A DNA stretch of 64,000 bases, from IMG/VR virus record IMGVR_UViG_3300031951_011359, positions 1-64,000 of that record. One strand, written 5' to 3'. The stretch comes from a virus. A program made the position numbers and the translations under genes. The notes under the pieces were generated by a model, which did not search any database, was not told the DNA's origin, and was given only the letters and a program-made list of their open reading frames with translations. The stretch's first letter is position 1, and each line of letters begins with the position of its first letter. Shown here piece after piece: positions 9,889 through 17,624 of the stretch.

Positions 9889-12036
9889 TTATTCTCCTCC
9901 TAATGCTAGAATAAATGGTGTCATTGTTGAGAACAAACTTTTTGAGTAAAATGTTCCAGAGATTGTTCCTGTCGTCTGATTAATCACAACACCATCACCA
10001 ATTCTAAAATTACCAGATTGATCAGTGCTTGTGAAAACAACTAGACCACCATTTCTCATATCAATTTCATTGTCTTGAATCGAAACACCGCCTTGAGCAG
10101 GAAGAGCAGCATTGATATTTGTACCTGAACCAATATATTCAAAAGAATGTCCAGATGCTAATACTCGACTTTGCTTAAAGAATAAAACCGTAGTTCCAAC
10201 ACCAACTGCAAAAGGAACATTATCATTGACTGTAATTGTACAAATTCCAGAAGAAATTGGAGTCGAATTCAGAATTGAATAATATGTTGGAAGTGTTTGT
10301 AAAGTAGCTGTTGCTGTATTTATTCCCACGTCAGGAGACGAAATTGTAATTGTTGGTGGTGATGTGTATCCTCTACCACTTGATACAATTTGAATATCTA
10401 TTACAGAACCATTTGAAATCTCTGCAGCAGCAGTTGCTTGAATTCCCCATTCAGTCGATGGTGGAGAAATTGTCACAATAGGATTAGAATTATATCCAGT
10501 TCCTCCAGAACTGACTTGGATTTTGCCAACAGTGTAATATAGATTACCAAAGTAAACAACTTGCCCATCAAAAGGTCGGACAACATTTATTTTTGCAAAA
10601 CCACCTGCAACATAATTATGAGGAAGAGTTGAAACTCCAGTGTAAACTGAAAATGTTGTTGGACTTGATACAGACTGAACTTCAAACACATGTCCATAAT
10701 TTCCGCTAGGGAACGTATATCCAACAAATTTTGCGGTTCCACCAGACACATAGGTATGAGGTAATGTTGATGGACCAACGTTTACGGTGAATTGATTAGA
10801 TGCTGGAATCGAATCAAGTCTGAATACATACCCTTCCCTACCACTTGGATATGTCACAATACCAGGTCCAGAAGGACAAGTGAATCCAAGTCCAGCAAGA
10901 CTAATTCCCATACCAACACTAAATTGATGGTTGGCAACAGAGGTTGTAACTGTAACAATTCCAGTCACATTATCATAGACTGCATTAGTAACTACCCTTA
11001 CAGGTATATCTGGTGGATCTCCAGTTGATGGGCAAAGGAATGCAAGATTCTTAATTGTAACTCCCATTCCAACTTCAAACCCATGAGGAGTTGCAGTTGT
11101 GATTGTTGTAAGTCCAGTAGTATTGAAGTAGGTTGCTGTAGCGATTGCCACTGGTGAAGTTGATACATTAATAGTAAATGTATCACTATTAACTGCTGCA
11201 GATGTTGTTATAATTCCTGCATATTTTTTAGCACCAACTCCATCAGAAACTAAACCATAATTACCAAATGATGCGTTGGAGTTTGTTAGATCACATGCAG
11301 CACCAGATCCACAGAATACGGCAGTGTCTGGGCAGATTGTGAAGAGTGAAACTAACTGAGCATATCCTTCGTTCGTGATTGAGACTCCGATACCACCCTG
11401 ATTGTACTGAGTATAGGAGTCAAGAACCATTGATTTGGTCGGACCAATTGAATGATTCCCATCAATCTTCATTCCGATGCTGTTTGGAATGAAGTTGGTG
11501 CAGTTCTGAATGTATGGTGACTGATTGTTATAGACTGGTTTGGTTGGATTGAAGGCAAAAATGGCACCTGTGTTTGCCGATCCCACAAATGACATTTCGG
11601 CAATGTAGTTTCCAGTGCCGACATAGAAAAGATCTCCCTGATTTTGTGGAGTAATGGAGACTTCTCTTAGACTATCACCTACAATACTGACTTGATTTGG
11701 AATTTCAATTGGATTATTTTCTACATAAGATCCAGCACTAACTCTAATAACGGAACCTGCTGTTGATATTGCGACTGCTCCTGCAATGGTTCCTTTTGCG
11801 TCTCCGAGTTTGAGTCCTGTGTTTGTATCGTTTCCGTCTTTTGTGACATAAATGACATTGGTTACTGTTGCTCCTGCACCGATTCTAATAATGTCTGTGC
11901 CGATTCCCAGACGCTCTCTCTTCGCAGTTAGTTCGCCGTCGTAAGTATTATATGCTAATTCAGCACTTAAAAGTTGGTCTACTGTGGGTCTTTTACCGGG
12001 TACGGCAGACCTTTTAATCCGAATCGGAGTTGCCAT
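9889..12036 (-). CDS. Beta-rich virion structural protein, possible beta-helix domain
   Basis: A 715-residue protein. The N-terminus MATPIRIKRSAVPGKRPTVD followed by AELAYNTYDGELTAKRERLG is a module seen at the start of cyanophage structural and fibre proteins. Residues about 60-170 (YVTKDGNDTNTG, AGSYVENNPIEIPNQVSIVG) look like the start of a pectate-lyase-type right-handed beta-helix. The remainder is Gly/Thr/Val-rich with repeated SSGGTGYNSNPIVTISPPS and SSGRGYTSPPTITISSP units. A virion appendage role is inferred. No catalytic residues could be assigned. Confidence 0.75.
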   Translation of the reverse strand: MATPIRIKRSAVPGKRPTVDQLLSAELAYNTYDGELTAKRERLGIGTDIIRIGAGATVTNVIYVTKDGNDTNTGLKLGDAKGTIAGAVAISTAGSVIRVSAGSYVENNPIEIPNQVSIVGDSLREVSITPQNQGDLFYVGTGNYIAEMSFVGSANTGAIFAFNPTKPVYNNQSPYIQNCTNFIPNSIGMKIDGNHSIGPTKSMVLDSYTQYNQGGIGVSITNEGYAQLVSLFTICPDTAVFCGSGAACDLTNSNASFGNYGLVSDGVGAKKYAGIITTSAAVNSDTFTINVSTSPVAIATATYFNTTGLTTITTATPHGFEVGMGVTIKNLAFLCPSTGDPPDIPVRVVTNAVYDNVTGIVTVTTSVANHQFSVGMGISLAGLGFTCPSGPGIVTYPSGREGYVFRLDSIPASNQFTVNVGPSTLPHTYVSGGTAKFVGYTFPSGNYGHVFEVQSVSSPTTFSVYTGVSTLPHNYVAGGFAKINVVRPFDGQVVYFGNLYYTVGKIQVSSGGTGYNSNPIVTISPPSTEWGIQATAAAEISNGSVIDIQIVSSGRGYTSPPTITISSPDVGINTATATLQTLPTYYSILNSTPISSGICTITVNDNVPFAVGVGTTVLFFKQSRVLASGHSFEYIGSGTNINAALPAQGGVSIQDNEIDMRNGGLVVFTSTDQSGNFRIGDGVVINQTTGTISGTFYSKSLFSTMTPFILALGGE

Positions 12037-12063
12037 TTATTATGTTCGGTATTTACCAGGAAA

Positions 12064-12077
12064 GCAGTATATACTGC
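12064..12077. promoter_or_regulatory. 14-bp perfect palindrome upstream of the 715-aa structural gene
   Basis: GCAGTATATACTGC is a perfect palindrome, flanked by AAA and CTTT that extend the pairing with one bulge. It lies in the short leader between a late-type box and the ATG. It could be an operator or a leader hairpin; no regulator is known. Confidence 0.4.
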
Positions 12078-12085
12078 CTTTCATA

Positions 12086-12093
12086 TATTTATT
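12086..12093 (-). promoter_or_regulatory. Late-promoter-like box AATAAATA
   Basis: AATAAATA matches seven of eight bases of the T4 late box. It lies about 50 nt before the ATG of the 715-aa structural gene and overlaps the stop of the HNH gene. Confidence 0.45.
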
Positions 12094-12464
12094 CAAGAAG
12101 CATTATTACGTCTTGGACGATAAGCAAATAGATTCATTGGAGGATCTGGTTTCATCCATTCTTCTATTTTATCAAATCTTTCTTCACTATAAAAGTCCTG
12201 CTGAACATACCATAGTTTCCAGTGCTCGTGTCCTTTTGACTGGTTACAATTGTGGCAACAGCAGACTACATTCTTTGTAAAGTCCATTCCACCTTTGGAC
12301 TGTGGGACAATATGATCTATTGTAAGGTTTTCTTCTGACCCACAATAGGCACACTTGTTGTCCCAACTTTCTTTTATGTTTTGCCTCCACATTCGTTTCG
12401 CCTCCCCAGAACTTGTTGCGTGTAAATGAAACAAGTATTCTTTTGGAGAATGTAGAGGTCCCAT
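12093..12464 (-). CDS. HNH homing-type endonuclease
   Basis: A 123-residue protein with a classic HNH core: CAYCGSEENLTIDHIVPQSK, then a conserved Asn and a CCCHNCNQSK zinc-knuckle half. The paired CxxC motifs would bind zinc, and DHIVP supplies the catalytic His. Free-standing HNH genes of this size are common mobile passengers in T4-like phages and cut DNA at recombination-prone sites. The start codon lies in the right arm of a hairpin and a late box precedes it. The gene sits between small genes of unknown function and the structural block. Confidence 0.85.
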   Translation of the reverse strand: MGPLHSPKEYLFHLHATSSGEAKRMWRQNIKESWDNKCAYCGSEENLTIDHIVPQSKGGMDFTKNVVCCCHNCNQSKGHEHWKLWYVQQDFYSEERFDKIEEWMKPDPPMNLFAYRPRRNNAS

Positions 12465-12492
12465 AAGTTACTGCGACTTATCAGTATTTATC
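12463..12492 (-). promoter_or_regulatory. Late promoter overlapping a start-codon hairpin (HNH gene)
   Basis: GATAAATA (12485-12492) is followed by the inverted repeat ATAAGT / ACTTAT with a 7-nt loop. The right arm contains the first two bases of the HNH ATG. A T4-type late start point 6 nt after the box would fall inside the left arm, so late transcripts could not form the hairpin while read-through transcripts could. Confidence 0.5.
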
Positions 12493-12665
12493 TTCTTACA
12501 GGCACTTCGCGCCCAAGCACGACTCAAACTATCTACGTGAGAACAAGGTTTATTTTTCTGACCACAGTGAGGACACACGGCATCTTGTGGATCTTTAATA
12601 TATCCTTCTGGTGTGTACACTTTGTTTTTCAGATTTTTTATTTGTTTGTGTTTTCTGTGATTCAT
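12468..12665 (-). CDS. Small protein with a CxxC motif, unknown function
   Basis: A 65-residue basic protein starting MNHRKHKQIKNLKNKVY, with VCPHCGQKNKPCSHVDSLSR. The Cys/His pattern (CPHC...CSH) suggests a small zinc-binding module. Its ATG overlaps the stop of the upstream 104-aa gene by 4 nt, so the two are coupled. It has no assignable function. Confidence 0.7.
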   Translation of the reverse strand: MNHRKHKQIKNLKNKVYTPEGYIKDPQDAVCPHCGQKNKPCSHVDSLSRAWARSACKKINTDKSQ

Positions 12666-12976
12666 ACCTTCACAGGTTGTCCTTGACCTTCTGGAAGTTT
12701 GATCTGAGGTAGTTCATTAATCCTATCCACCATCCAATTATCTTGATGTTCTTGATATTCTCTAGTATCAATTACAATCTCATTTGTCGGCAATGCCTTT
12801 GGAATCTCAACATCAATTACTGGACTCATCAGAGTTTTGTTTTTTACAATCTCACGATTTGGTCCATCCAGATGCATCACCATTCTTGCATCTTCAAAAT
12901 TTCCACAATCACAAATCTTTCTATGAGTTCTTCTTTCTCTTACTGTGTAGTAATCTTCACTGTTGTACTTGTTCAT
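12662..12976 (-). CDS. Conserved-looking phage protein, unknown function
   Basis: A 104-residue protein starting MNKYNSEDYYTVRERRTHR with CDCGNFEDARMVMHLDGPNR, a later VIDTREYQEHQDNWMVDR and a Pro-rich end. The SD AAGGA is well placed before the ATG. It overlaps the genes on both sides, as expected for a small phage operon. I recognise no family. Confidence 0.75.
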   Translation of the reverse strand: MNKYNSEDYYTVRERRTHRKICDCGNFEDARMVMHLDGPNREIVKNKTLMSPVIDVEIPKALPTNEIVIDTREYQEHQDNWMVDRINELPQIKLPEGQGQPVKV

Positions 12977-13085
12977 TATTAGATTCCTTTTTTTTATTAT
13001 AAGATACTTTGGTAGGTCTGTAAAGTTGTGGCCAAGTATCTCTGATAATTTCTGCGAGTTTATAAGGTGTAGTTGAGGATATCAT
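12957..13085 (-). CDS. Small 42-residue protein, unknown function
   Basis: An open frame MISSTTPYKLAEIIRDTWPQ with a Lys/Asn/Gln-rich end. Its stop overlaps the start of the 104-aa gene by 20 nt, and its ATGA start overlaps the stop of a 21-codon hydrophobic frame. No SD is visible, so translation would depend on coupling. The composition looks coding rather than random. Confidence 0.5.
   Translation of the reverse strand: MISSTTPYKLAEIIRDTWPQLYRPTKVSYNKKKESNNEQVQQ
12996..13024 (-). promoter_or_regulatory. Sigma-70-like promoter TTTACA-17-TATAAT
   Basis: TTTACA, a 17-bp spacer and a perfect TATAAT lie just upstream of the 104-aa gene. The same bases can encode part of a 42-residue protein, so the match could be partly fortuitous. 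Confidence 0.45.
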
Positions 13086-13147
13086 AATAGAGACATTATA
13101 AACATAAAGATTCCAAAAAGTTGGAAGAGAAGGAGGATGAGGAGCAT
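13082..13147 (-). CDS. Possible 21-residue hydrophobic peptide
   Basis: The frame MLLILLLFQLFGIFMFIMSLL is almost entirely hydrophobic and could form one membrane helix. It begins directly after the U-tract of the psbD terminator with no SD, and its TGA overlaps the next ATG (ATGA). It may be a coding relic of the terminator region; confidence is low. Confidence 0.25.
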   Translation of the reverse strand: MLLILLLFQLFGIFMFIMSLL

Positions 13148-13172
13148 AAAAAAAGGAGTTCTGGGAACTCCT
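13148..13172 (-). terminator. Rho-independent terminator of psbD
   Basis: An 8-bp perfect stem AGGAGTTC / GAACTCCT with a 3-nt loop is followed on the minus strand by seven T. It lies about 40 nt after the psbD stop. Confidence 0.85.
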
Positions 13173-13174
13173 CT

Positions 13175-13182
13175 TATTTATT
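13175..13182 (-). promoter_or_regulatory. Late-type box just before the psbD terminator
   Basis: AATAAATA matches seven of eight bases of the T4 late box. A late start 6 nt downstream would lie inside the left arm of the terminator stem, leaving only 5 bp of the 8-bp stem, so transcripts from here might escape termination. Confidence 0.35.
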
Positions 13183-13212
13183 TTTAGGTTAAGATAAAGT
13201 CTTATATCTTAA

Positions 13213-14274
13213 TCAAAGGGCATTACCTCGTGGTAATACTTCTTCTGGGAATACAAAGTTTTCGTGTGGTTGATCAACTGGTGCCATCCAAGCACGAAGA
13301 CCTTCATTTAGAAGAATATTCTTAGTGTAGAAGGTTTCAAATTCAGGATCTTCTGCTGCTCTAATCTCCTGACTTACAAAATCGTAGGCGCGAAGGTTAA
13401 GAGCGAGACCAATAATCCCAATAGAACTAGTCCAGAGACCCATAACGGGAACAAAGAGCATAAAGAAATGAAGCCAACGCTTATTGGAAAAAGCAATCCC
13501 AAAAATCTGCGACCAGAAACGGTTTGCAGTAACCATTGAATACGTTTCTTCTTCCTGTGTAGGTTCAAAAGCTTTGAAGGTGTTTGCTTGGTCTCCATCT
13601 TCAAAGAGGGTGTTTTCAACCGTTGCACCATGAATAGCACATAATAGAGCGCCTCCTAGTATACCAGCAACTCCCATCATGTGGAAGGGGTTGAGGGTCC
13701 AGTTGTGGAAACCCTGAAGGAACAAAAGGAACCTGAAGATTGCTGCCACACCAAAGGAGGGAGCAAAGAACCAACTGGATTGTCCCAGAGGGTACATCAG
13801 GAAGACGCTGACGAAGACTGCGATAGGACCAGAGAATGCAATTGCGTTATAAGGTCTGATGCCTACCAGGCGGGCGATCTCAAACTGCCGAAGCATAAAT
13901 CCAATCAGAGCGAAAGATCCGTGGAGCGCCACAAAAGTCCAGAGTCCCCCAAGTTGGCACCACCTGACGAAATCCCCTTGAGACTCAGGACCCCAAAGTA
14001 GAAGAAGAGAATGACCCATAGAATCTGCAGGCGTTGACACAGCAGCCGTAAGGAAATTAGCGCCTTCAAGATAACTAGACGCCAACCCATGGGTGTACCA
14101 GCTTGTAACAAACGTTGTGCCAGTAAGCCAGCCACCAAGGGCAAGATAAGCAGTGGGAAAAAGTAATAGTCCAGACCAACCCACAAATACAAAGCGATCT
14201 CGTTTAACCCAGTCATCAAGGACATCGAACCACCCCCTTTGTGAAATTGGTTGTGAAAGAGTTGAAGAAGTCAT
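13213..14274 (-). CDS. psbD: Photosystem II reaction-centre protein D2
   Basis: D2 binds P680 chlorophylls, pheophytin and quinone A in the thylakoid membrane. The 353-residue frame has the D2 hallmarks: [20 protein letters not shown] at the N-terminus, five membrane helices, [19 protein letters not shown] and [13 protein letters not shown], and the C-terminus [16 protein letters not shown]. An in-frame ATG nine bases upstream is possible, but D2 homologues begin Met-Thr, which fits this start. It is full length and looks functional. Phage psbD is expressed with psbA to replace damaged D1/D2 during infection. Confidence 0.97.
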   Translation of the reverse strand: MTSSTLSQPISQRGWFDVLDDWVKRDRFVFVGWSGLLLFPTAYLALGGWLTGTTFVTSWYTHGLASSYLEGANFLTAAVSTPADSMGHSLLLLWGPESQGDFVRWCQLGGLWTFVALHGSFALIGFMLRQFEIARLVGIRPYNAIAFSGPIAVFVSVFLMYPLGQSSWFFAPSFGVAAIFRFLLFLQGFHNWTLNPFHMMGVAGILGGALLCAIHGATVENTLFEDGDQANTFKAFEPTQEEETYSMVTANRFWSQIFGIAFSNKRWLHFFMLFVPVMGLWTSSIGIIGLALNLRAYDFVSQEIRAAEDPEFETFYTKNILLNEGLRAWMAPVDQPHENFVFPEEVLPRGNAL

Positions 14275-14295
14275 AACCTCCATTATCGTTTCTCA

Positions 14296-14303
14296 TATTT
14301 ATG
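14296..14303 (-). promoter_or_regulatory. Late-type promoter box CATAAATA upstream of psbD
   Basis: CATAAATA matches seven of eight bases of the T4 late box and lies 13-22 nt before the two possible psbD start codons. Confidence 0.5.
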
Positions 14304-14338
14304 TTAACATACCTTAACATAGAGGTCAATGAGTGTTT

Positions 14339-14593
14339 TTACTTATGTACTATTTCGTAAATATTTTTTGTATTTGGATTTTCAGATTCACCAATTACTT
14401 CTAATGATTCAAAAGCATTATCATAAGTTCCCTTGCGATTAGTATCTAGATATTTTACTTTTAGTTTACATGGAGAATGTGGAAAGTCACAAGACTTATC
14501 ATACACAAATCCCAAAATTTCAAATGCTCTTCCATGCCTTTTTTGAATTGGATTATCAATTCTACAAATGTCACCTACTTTAAAATTAATCAT
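14339..14593 (-). CDS. Small phage protein, unknown function
   Basis: An 84-residue protein starting MINFKVGDICRIDNPIQKRH with CDFPHSPCKLKVKYLDTNRK. The pattern resembles a small SH3-like beta-barrel that begins with FKVGDICRI, but this is only a guess. It lies between psbD and the small membrane protein in the photosynthesis block. Confidence 0.7.
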   Translation of the reverse strand: MINFKVGDICRIDNPIQKRHGRAFEILGFVYDKSCDFPHSPCKLKVKYLDTNRKGTYDNAFESLEVIGESENPNTKNIYEIVHK

Positions 14594-14599
14594 AAATTT

Positions 14600-14722
14600 T
14601 TAACCCCAATAGATTACTGAAAGAGTGAAGACGACAAACACAATAACTGTAAATCCCATCATACCTACTCCTGCCCAGATTACCCAATCTTCCATAGGGT
14701 GGTGTTGATTATTATGAGACAT
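14600..14722 (-). CDS. 40-residue single-pass membrane protein
   Basis: The frame MSHNNQHHPMEDWVIWAGVG continues into a hydrophobic helix (GFTVIVFVVFTLSVIYWG) and stops. The His/Asn-rich N-terminus precedes one clear transmembrane segment. It overlaps the downstream end of the endonuclease gene by 11 nt. Position between psbD and psbA suggests a thylakoid or inner-membrane role, possibly with photosystem II, but I recognise no named small subunit. Confidence 0.65.
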   Translation of the reverse strand: MSHNNQHHPMEDWVIWAGVGMMGFTVIVFVVFTLSVIYWG

Positions 14723-15092
14723 TTTCTTGGTGCTTCTGGAGGTATTTAACTGCATTAGTTAGTGTGCTGATATTATCTCCAACCAATCCAAGTGCGGTGT
14801 TGCAGTTGTTGCAGAGAACACCACGAACCTTATTTGTAGAATGGCAGTGGTCTATACATTTCTTGGTTAGTTCTACATTACATATCTCACAGTTTTCATT
14901 TTTCATTAGGTCATTATATTGGTCTTCTGTAAGTTTAAATCTACGCCTGGCATATTCGTGGGTCTTATAATATTGCCTACGAACTTCCCGCTCACAATCC
15001 TTACACTTTGACTGAACCCCAGAAGGTCTACTACTTCTTTTAGAGAAACCATCAAGTTCTTTTGTTTCTCCGCATCTACTACAAGTTTTCAT
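14712..15092 (-). CDS. Endonuclease VII-type HNH (His-Me finger) endonuclease
   Basis: From the internal ATG the protein is 126 residues: MKTCSRCGETKELDGFSKRS with a second CxxC pair (CKDC), then CIDHCHSTNKVRGVLCNNCN and TALGLVGDN. This is the T4 endonuclease VII-like core (DHCH, RGxLCxxCNxxLG) used by many free-standing homing enzymes. The longer upstream in-frame start is rejected because a TATAAATA late promoter lies between it and this ATG. Its location between psbA and psbD recalls the psbA-targeting enzyme F-CphI of cyanophage S-PM2; the target here is unknown. Confidence 0.85.
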   Translation of the reverse strand: MKTCSRCGETKELDGFSKRSSRPSGVQSKCKDCEREVRRQYYKTHEYARRRFKLTEDQYNDLMKNENCEICNVELTKKCIDHCHSTNKVRGVLCNNCNTALGLVGDNISTLTNAVKYLQKHQENVS

Positions 15093-15118
15093 TATGGTAT
15101 GGAAGTTTGGTATGGAAC

Positions 15119-15126
15119 TATTTATA
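15119..15126 (-). promoter_or_regulatory. Perfect T4-type late promoter TATAAATA (endonuclease gene)
   Basis: An exact TATAAATA lies 27 nt before the endonuclease ATG and 2 nt after a TATTAT box. TATGGTAT upstream of the box can pair with ATACCATA directly before the ATG, but only in transcripts that start upstream of the late promoter. Confidence 0.75.
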
Positions 15127-15127
15127 C

Positions 15128-15164
15128 ATAATACCATAAAAAAAGAGACCTGTAAAGGTCTCTT
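15128..15164 (-). terminator. psbA terminator with an embedded sigma-70-like promoter
   Basis: The stem AGAGACC / GGTCTCT with loop TTTACA (minus strand) is followed by seven T, 26 nt after the psbA stop. The loop TTTACA, a 17-bp spacer made of stem and U-tract, and TATTAT (15128-15133) also form a promoter for the genes downstream. Confidence 0.75.
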
Positions 15165-15189
15165 CATTCTTATTCAGTTTGTAAGAAAC

Positions 15190-16272
15190 TCAACCGATAG
15201 TAGGAGCAGTAAGAGCAACAGGAGTTGCTTCAGCAGCAGCCAAATCCAAAGGAAAATTATGTGCGTTTCTTTCGTGCATCACTTCGAGTCCGAGTCCAGC
15301 ACGGTTAAGTACATCTGCCCAAGTGTTAATAACTTTACCTTGTCCATCAACGATAGATTGATTAAAGTTGAAGCCATTCAAATTGAAAGCCATCGTGGAA
15401 ACGCCAAGAGCGGTGAACCAGATGCCTACCACAGGCCAGCTAGCAAGGAAGAAGTGAAGCGAACGGGAGTTATTAAAGGAAGCATATTGAAAAATAAGGC
15501 GTCCGAAATAACCGTGAGCAGCAACGATGTTATAAGTCTCTTCTTCTTGACCGAACTTGTAACCATAGTTCTGTGACTCATTCTCGGTGGTTTCACGAAC
15601 CAGTGAGGAAGTAACCAGAGAACCGTGCATAGCACTGAACAGAGAACCACCGAAGACACCAGCAACTCCAAGCATGTGGAAGGGGTGCATCAGGATATTG
15701 TGCTCTGCCTGGAACACAAGCATGTAGTTGAAAGTACCAGAGATACCCAGAGGCATCGCATCAGAGAAAGAACCTTGACCAAAAGGATACACAAGGAACA
15801 CTGCAGAAGCAGCAGCAACAGGTGCAGAGTAAGCAACGCAGATCCAAGGACGCATACCCAGACGGTAGGAAAGTTCCCACTCACGACCCATATAAGCATA
15901 GATGCCGATGAGGAAATGGAAGACTACCAATTGGAAAGGTCCACCGTTGTAAAGCCACTCATCAAGCGAAGCAGCTTCCCAGATGGGGTAGAAGTGCAGT
16001 CCAATTGCGTTGGACGAAGGAATCACAGCACCAGAGATGATGTTGTTTCCGTACATGAGTGAACCAGCAACTGGTTCACGAATACCATCGATATCAACTG
16101 GGGGAGCACCGATGAATGCGATGATGAAGCAGATTGTTGCAGCAAGCAGGCAGGGAATCATCAGGACTCCAAACCACCCGACATAAATGCGGTTATCGGT
16201 TGAAGTTACCCAGTTGCAGAACTGTTCCCAAATATTCGATTGTGATTGTTGACGTGAAATTGTAGCAGTCAT
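15190..16272 (-). CDS. psbA: Photosystem II reaction-centre protein D1
   Basis: D1 carries the redox Tyr, the Mn cluster ligands and quinone B in photosystem II. The 360-residue frame is uninterrupted, with no intron. Numbering is one higher than canonical: Tyr162 (TyrZ), Asp171, Glu190, His191, His199, and His333, Glu334, His338, Asp343, Ala345 for Mn and processing. Glu at canonical position 130 ([11 protein letters not shown]) is the high-light form. A short extension follows the Ala344-type cleavage site. There is no clear SD before the ATG. Phage psbA keeps PSII running as host D1 is lost. Confidence 0.98.
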   Translation of the reverse strand: MTATISRQQSQSNIWEQFCNWVTSTDNRIYVGWFGVLMIPCLLAATICFIIAFIGAPPVDIDGIREPVAGSLMYGNNIISGAVIPSSNAIGLHFYPIWEAASLDEWLYNGGPFQLVVFHFLIGIYAYMGREWELSYRLGMRPWICVAYSAPVAAASAVFLVYPFGQGSFSDAMPLGISGTFNYMLVFQAEHNILMHPFHMLGVAGVFGGSLFSAMHGSLVTSSLVRETTENESQNYGYKFGQEEETYNIVAAHGYFGRLIFQYASFNNSRSLHFFLASWPVVGIWFTALGVSTMAFNLNGFNFNQSIVDGQGKVINTWADVLNRAGLGLEVMHERNAHNFPLDLAAAEATPVALTAPTIG

Positions 16273-16287
16273 TTTTAAGAGAGTTAG

Positions 16288-16367
16288 ATAAGAGTTCGGG
16301 GGGACGAACTGATTCTAGTATACCCCCACAGCACCCTCCACTGTGGGTATGAGAGACGTGATTTATA
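16288..16367 (-). promoter_or_regulatory. psbA 5' leader with two hairpins and a late-type box
   Basis: On the minus strand TATAAATC (16360-16367) resembles the T4 late box. The leader then holds CCCACAG / CTGTGGG and, 21 nt before the ATG, AGTTCG / CGAACT with a C-rich 6-nt loop. Leader RNAs called PhotoRC-I and PhotoRC-II are known before psbA in cyanobacteria and cyanophages; whether this matches one needs a covariance search. Confidence 0.45.
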
Positions 16368-16402
16368 CTCCCCATAGGTCTCGGTTGATGGGAGTTGACA
16401 AT

Positions 16403-16447
16403 GTTACAAGAAGTTTGCATTCCGTAACATTTGTTTACCTATTTATC
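16403..16447 (-). promoter_or_regulatory. Distal psbA control region: GATAAATA box and HLR1-like direct repeat
   Basis: GATAAATA (16440-16447) resembles a late promoter. GTTACAAG-AA-GTTTGCAT (plus strand, 16403-16420) has the 8+2+8 layout of the cyanobacterial HLR1 element bound by RpaB, but only the first half is a good match. Confidence 0.3.
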
Positions 16448-16469
16448 ATACTACGGACTGCTGCTGGTG

Positions 16470-16634
16470 TCAAGCCCTGTATTCGTCGATTTTGTCTAAG
16501 ACCTTGTTGAGGTAATGGTGTGCTAACCATTTTGGGTCATATTCAGTTTTATTCATCCACTCTTTATCCAAATCTCTTTTTATCTTAAGGACTTCACATT
16601 TTATTGTATCCTTATCCAAATGTCCTCTTGGCAT
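16470..16634 (-). CDS. Small charged protein (54 aa), unknown function
   Basis: The frame MPRGHLDKDTIKCEVLKIKR ends in HHYLNKVLDKIDEYRA. It is highly charged and probably helical. It occupies the gap between the peroxiredoxin terminator and psbA. A TATTAT box overlaps the ATG, so the start may lie slightly downstream. I recognise the style of small conserved cyanophage proteins but no function. Confidence 0.6.
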   Translation of the reverse strand: MPRGHLDKDTIKCEVLKIKRDLDKEWMNKTEYDPKWLAHHYLNKVLDKIDEYRA

Positions 16635-16640
16635 AATACT

Positions 16641-16673
16641 AAAAAACTCTGCCCTATATTTAGAGCAGAGTTT
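16641..16673 (-). terminator. Rho-independent terminator after the peroxiredoxin gene
   Basis: A 9-bp perfect stem AAACTCTGC / GCAGAGTTT with a 12-nt loop is followed on the minus strand by a T run, 21 nt after the stop codon. Confidence 0.85.
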
Positions 16674-16693
16674 GATTACTATTTTTTATTACT

Positions 16694-17221
16694 TCAAACT
16701 TGTGCTGTTTCCCTCACAGTTGTCTTCACATAATCGAAAACAACTTCTGGAGTAGTCGCTTCGTAAGGGTCGGTGTCTGCATTGTCCCGTTGCCCCACTT
16801 CAACGAATAGTTTTTCGATGATTCCGTTATCCACGACCGCAGCATAACGCCAAGAGCGATAACCGAAACCAAGGTTAGACTTGCTGACAAGCATACCCAT
16901 AGAACGTGTGAAATATGCATTGCCGTCTGGGATGAGTTTTACTTTCTCAATGTTCTGGTCTTGTGCCCAGGCATTCATCACAAACCCATCATTAACAGAG
17001 ATGCAGTAAATAGCGTCGATGCCGAGACCCAGAAAGTCGTCGTATTTCTCTTCGAATCCAGGTAACTGATAGGCACTGCAAGTAGGAGTGAAAGCGCCAG
17101 GCAGACTAAAAATGACCACACGCTTTCCATTGAACAGTTCAGACGAAGTGCGAGTTACAAATTCACCAGACTCACGAAACTGGAATTGGACTTCAGGAAT
17201 TTGATATTGTTCTTTACGCAT
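16694..17221 (-). CDS. Type II (Prx5-like) peroxiredoxin
   Basis: A 175-residue thiol peroxidase of the AhpC/TSA superfamily. The active-site loop SLPGAFTPTCSAYQLPGFEE puts the peroxidatic Cys at residue 48; no obvious resolving Cys follows in the same chain. The start is set at the second ATG because GGAGG lies 5 nt before it; the upstream ATG is part of that SD context and overlaps the hli stop. As the last gene of the hli-petF operon it would detoxify H2O2 or organic peroxides during light stress, perhaps using reductant from thioredoxin or glutaredoxin. Confidence 0.93.
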   Translation of the reverse strand: MRKEQYQIPEVQFQFRESGEFVTRTSSELFNGKRVVIFSLPGAFTPTCSAYQLPGFEEKYDDFLGLGIDAIYCISVNDGFVMNAWAQDQNIEKVKLIPDGNAYFTRSMGMLVSKSNLGFGYRSWRYAAVVDNGIIEKLFVEVGQRDNADTDPYEATTPEVVFDYVKTTVRETAQV

Positions 17222-17232
17222 TTTAACCTCCA

Positions 17233-17352
17233 TCAGAACAGTCCAGGTACAATTTGTCCAGTAAGGGCATAAGAGATAACCGCTGCAACGAAACCAAGCA
17301 TTGCAAGACGGGAATTGAGGATTTCTGCCTCAGGGGTAAAACCAAATTTCAT
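17233..17352 (-). CDS. hli: High-light-inducible protein (39 aa)
   Basis: The frame [20 protein letters not shown] followed by FVAAVISYALTGQIVPGLF carries the chlorophyll-binding signature ExxNxRxAMxGF of the Hlip/ELIP family and one membrane helix. Hlips bind pigments, dissipate excess excitation and aid PSII assembly. At 39 residues this is near the minimal Hlip length. Its ATG overlaps the stop of the gene upstream, and its TGA overlaps an ATG leading into the peroxiredoxin gene, so translation is coupled. Confidence 0.92.
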   Translation of the reverse strand: MKFGFTPEAEILNSRLAMLGFVAAVISYALTGQIVPGLF

Positions 17353-17624
17353 TTTTGTTCTCCTTGATAAGGGTGTTGTTGTTTAAGTTCGGGATTGGGT
17401 TGGGAGAAGACCATAGGACTTCTGGTTTTATTTTTAATAACAATAAAAGCGTCGTTCTGATAAGATACGGTTCCAAATGGTTTTGCCCATTTTGGATTTG
17501 CATTTGGACTAGTAGCAGTTCCAGTGACTGCTACACCTCCAATTTCAACAGAGAGTTCATCATCAGAATCCCATCCAAGTTCTTGAAGGGCAAGAGCGAA
17601 CTGCCCAAGCATACCAGCAGTCAC
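17349..17624 (-). CDS. Conserved-looking 91-residue protein of the hli-petF operon
   Basis: The protein starts [20 protein letters not shown] with [20 protein letters not shown] and ends with a Gln/Pro-rich tail. No cofactor motif or membrane helix is visible. It is coupled by 4-nt overlaps to petF before it and hli after it, so it probably acts in the same photosynthetic or redox process. Confidence 0.75.
   Translation of the reverse strand: MTAGMLGQFALALQELGWDSDDELSVEIGGVAVTGTATSPNANPKWAKPFGTVSYQNDAFIVIKNKTRSPMVFSQPNPELKQQHPYQGEQK

Noticed and set aside
15190-16272. Group I intron in psbA
   Set aside because: The reading frame is continuous from start to stop and matches a normal D1 along its length; no intron is present.
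16193-16420. 75-residue frame upstream of psbA
   Set aside because: It overlaps the psbA start and its leader hairpins and has no SD; the composition is non-coding.
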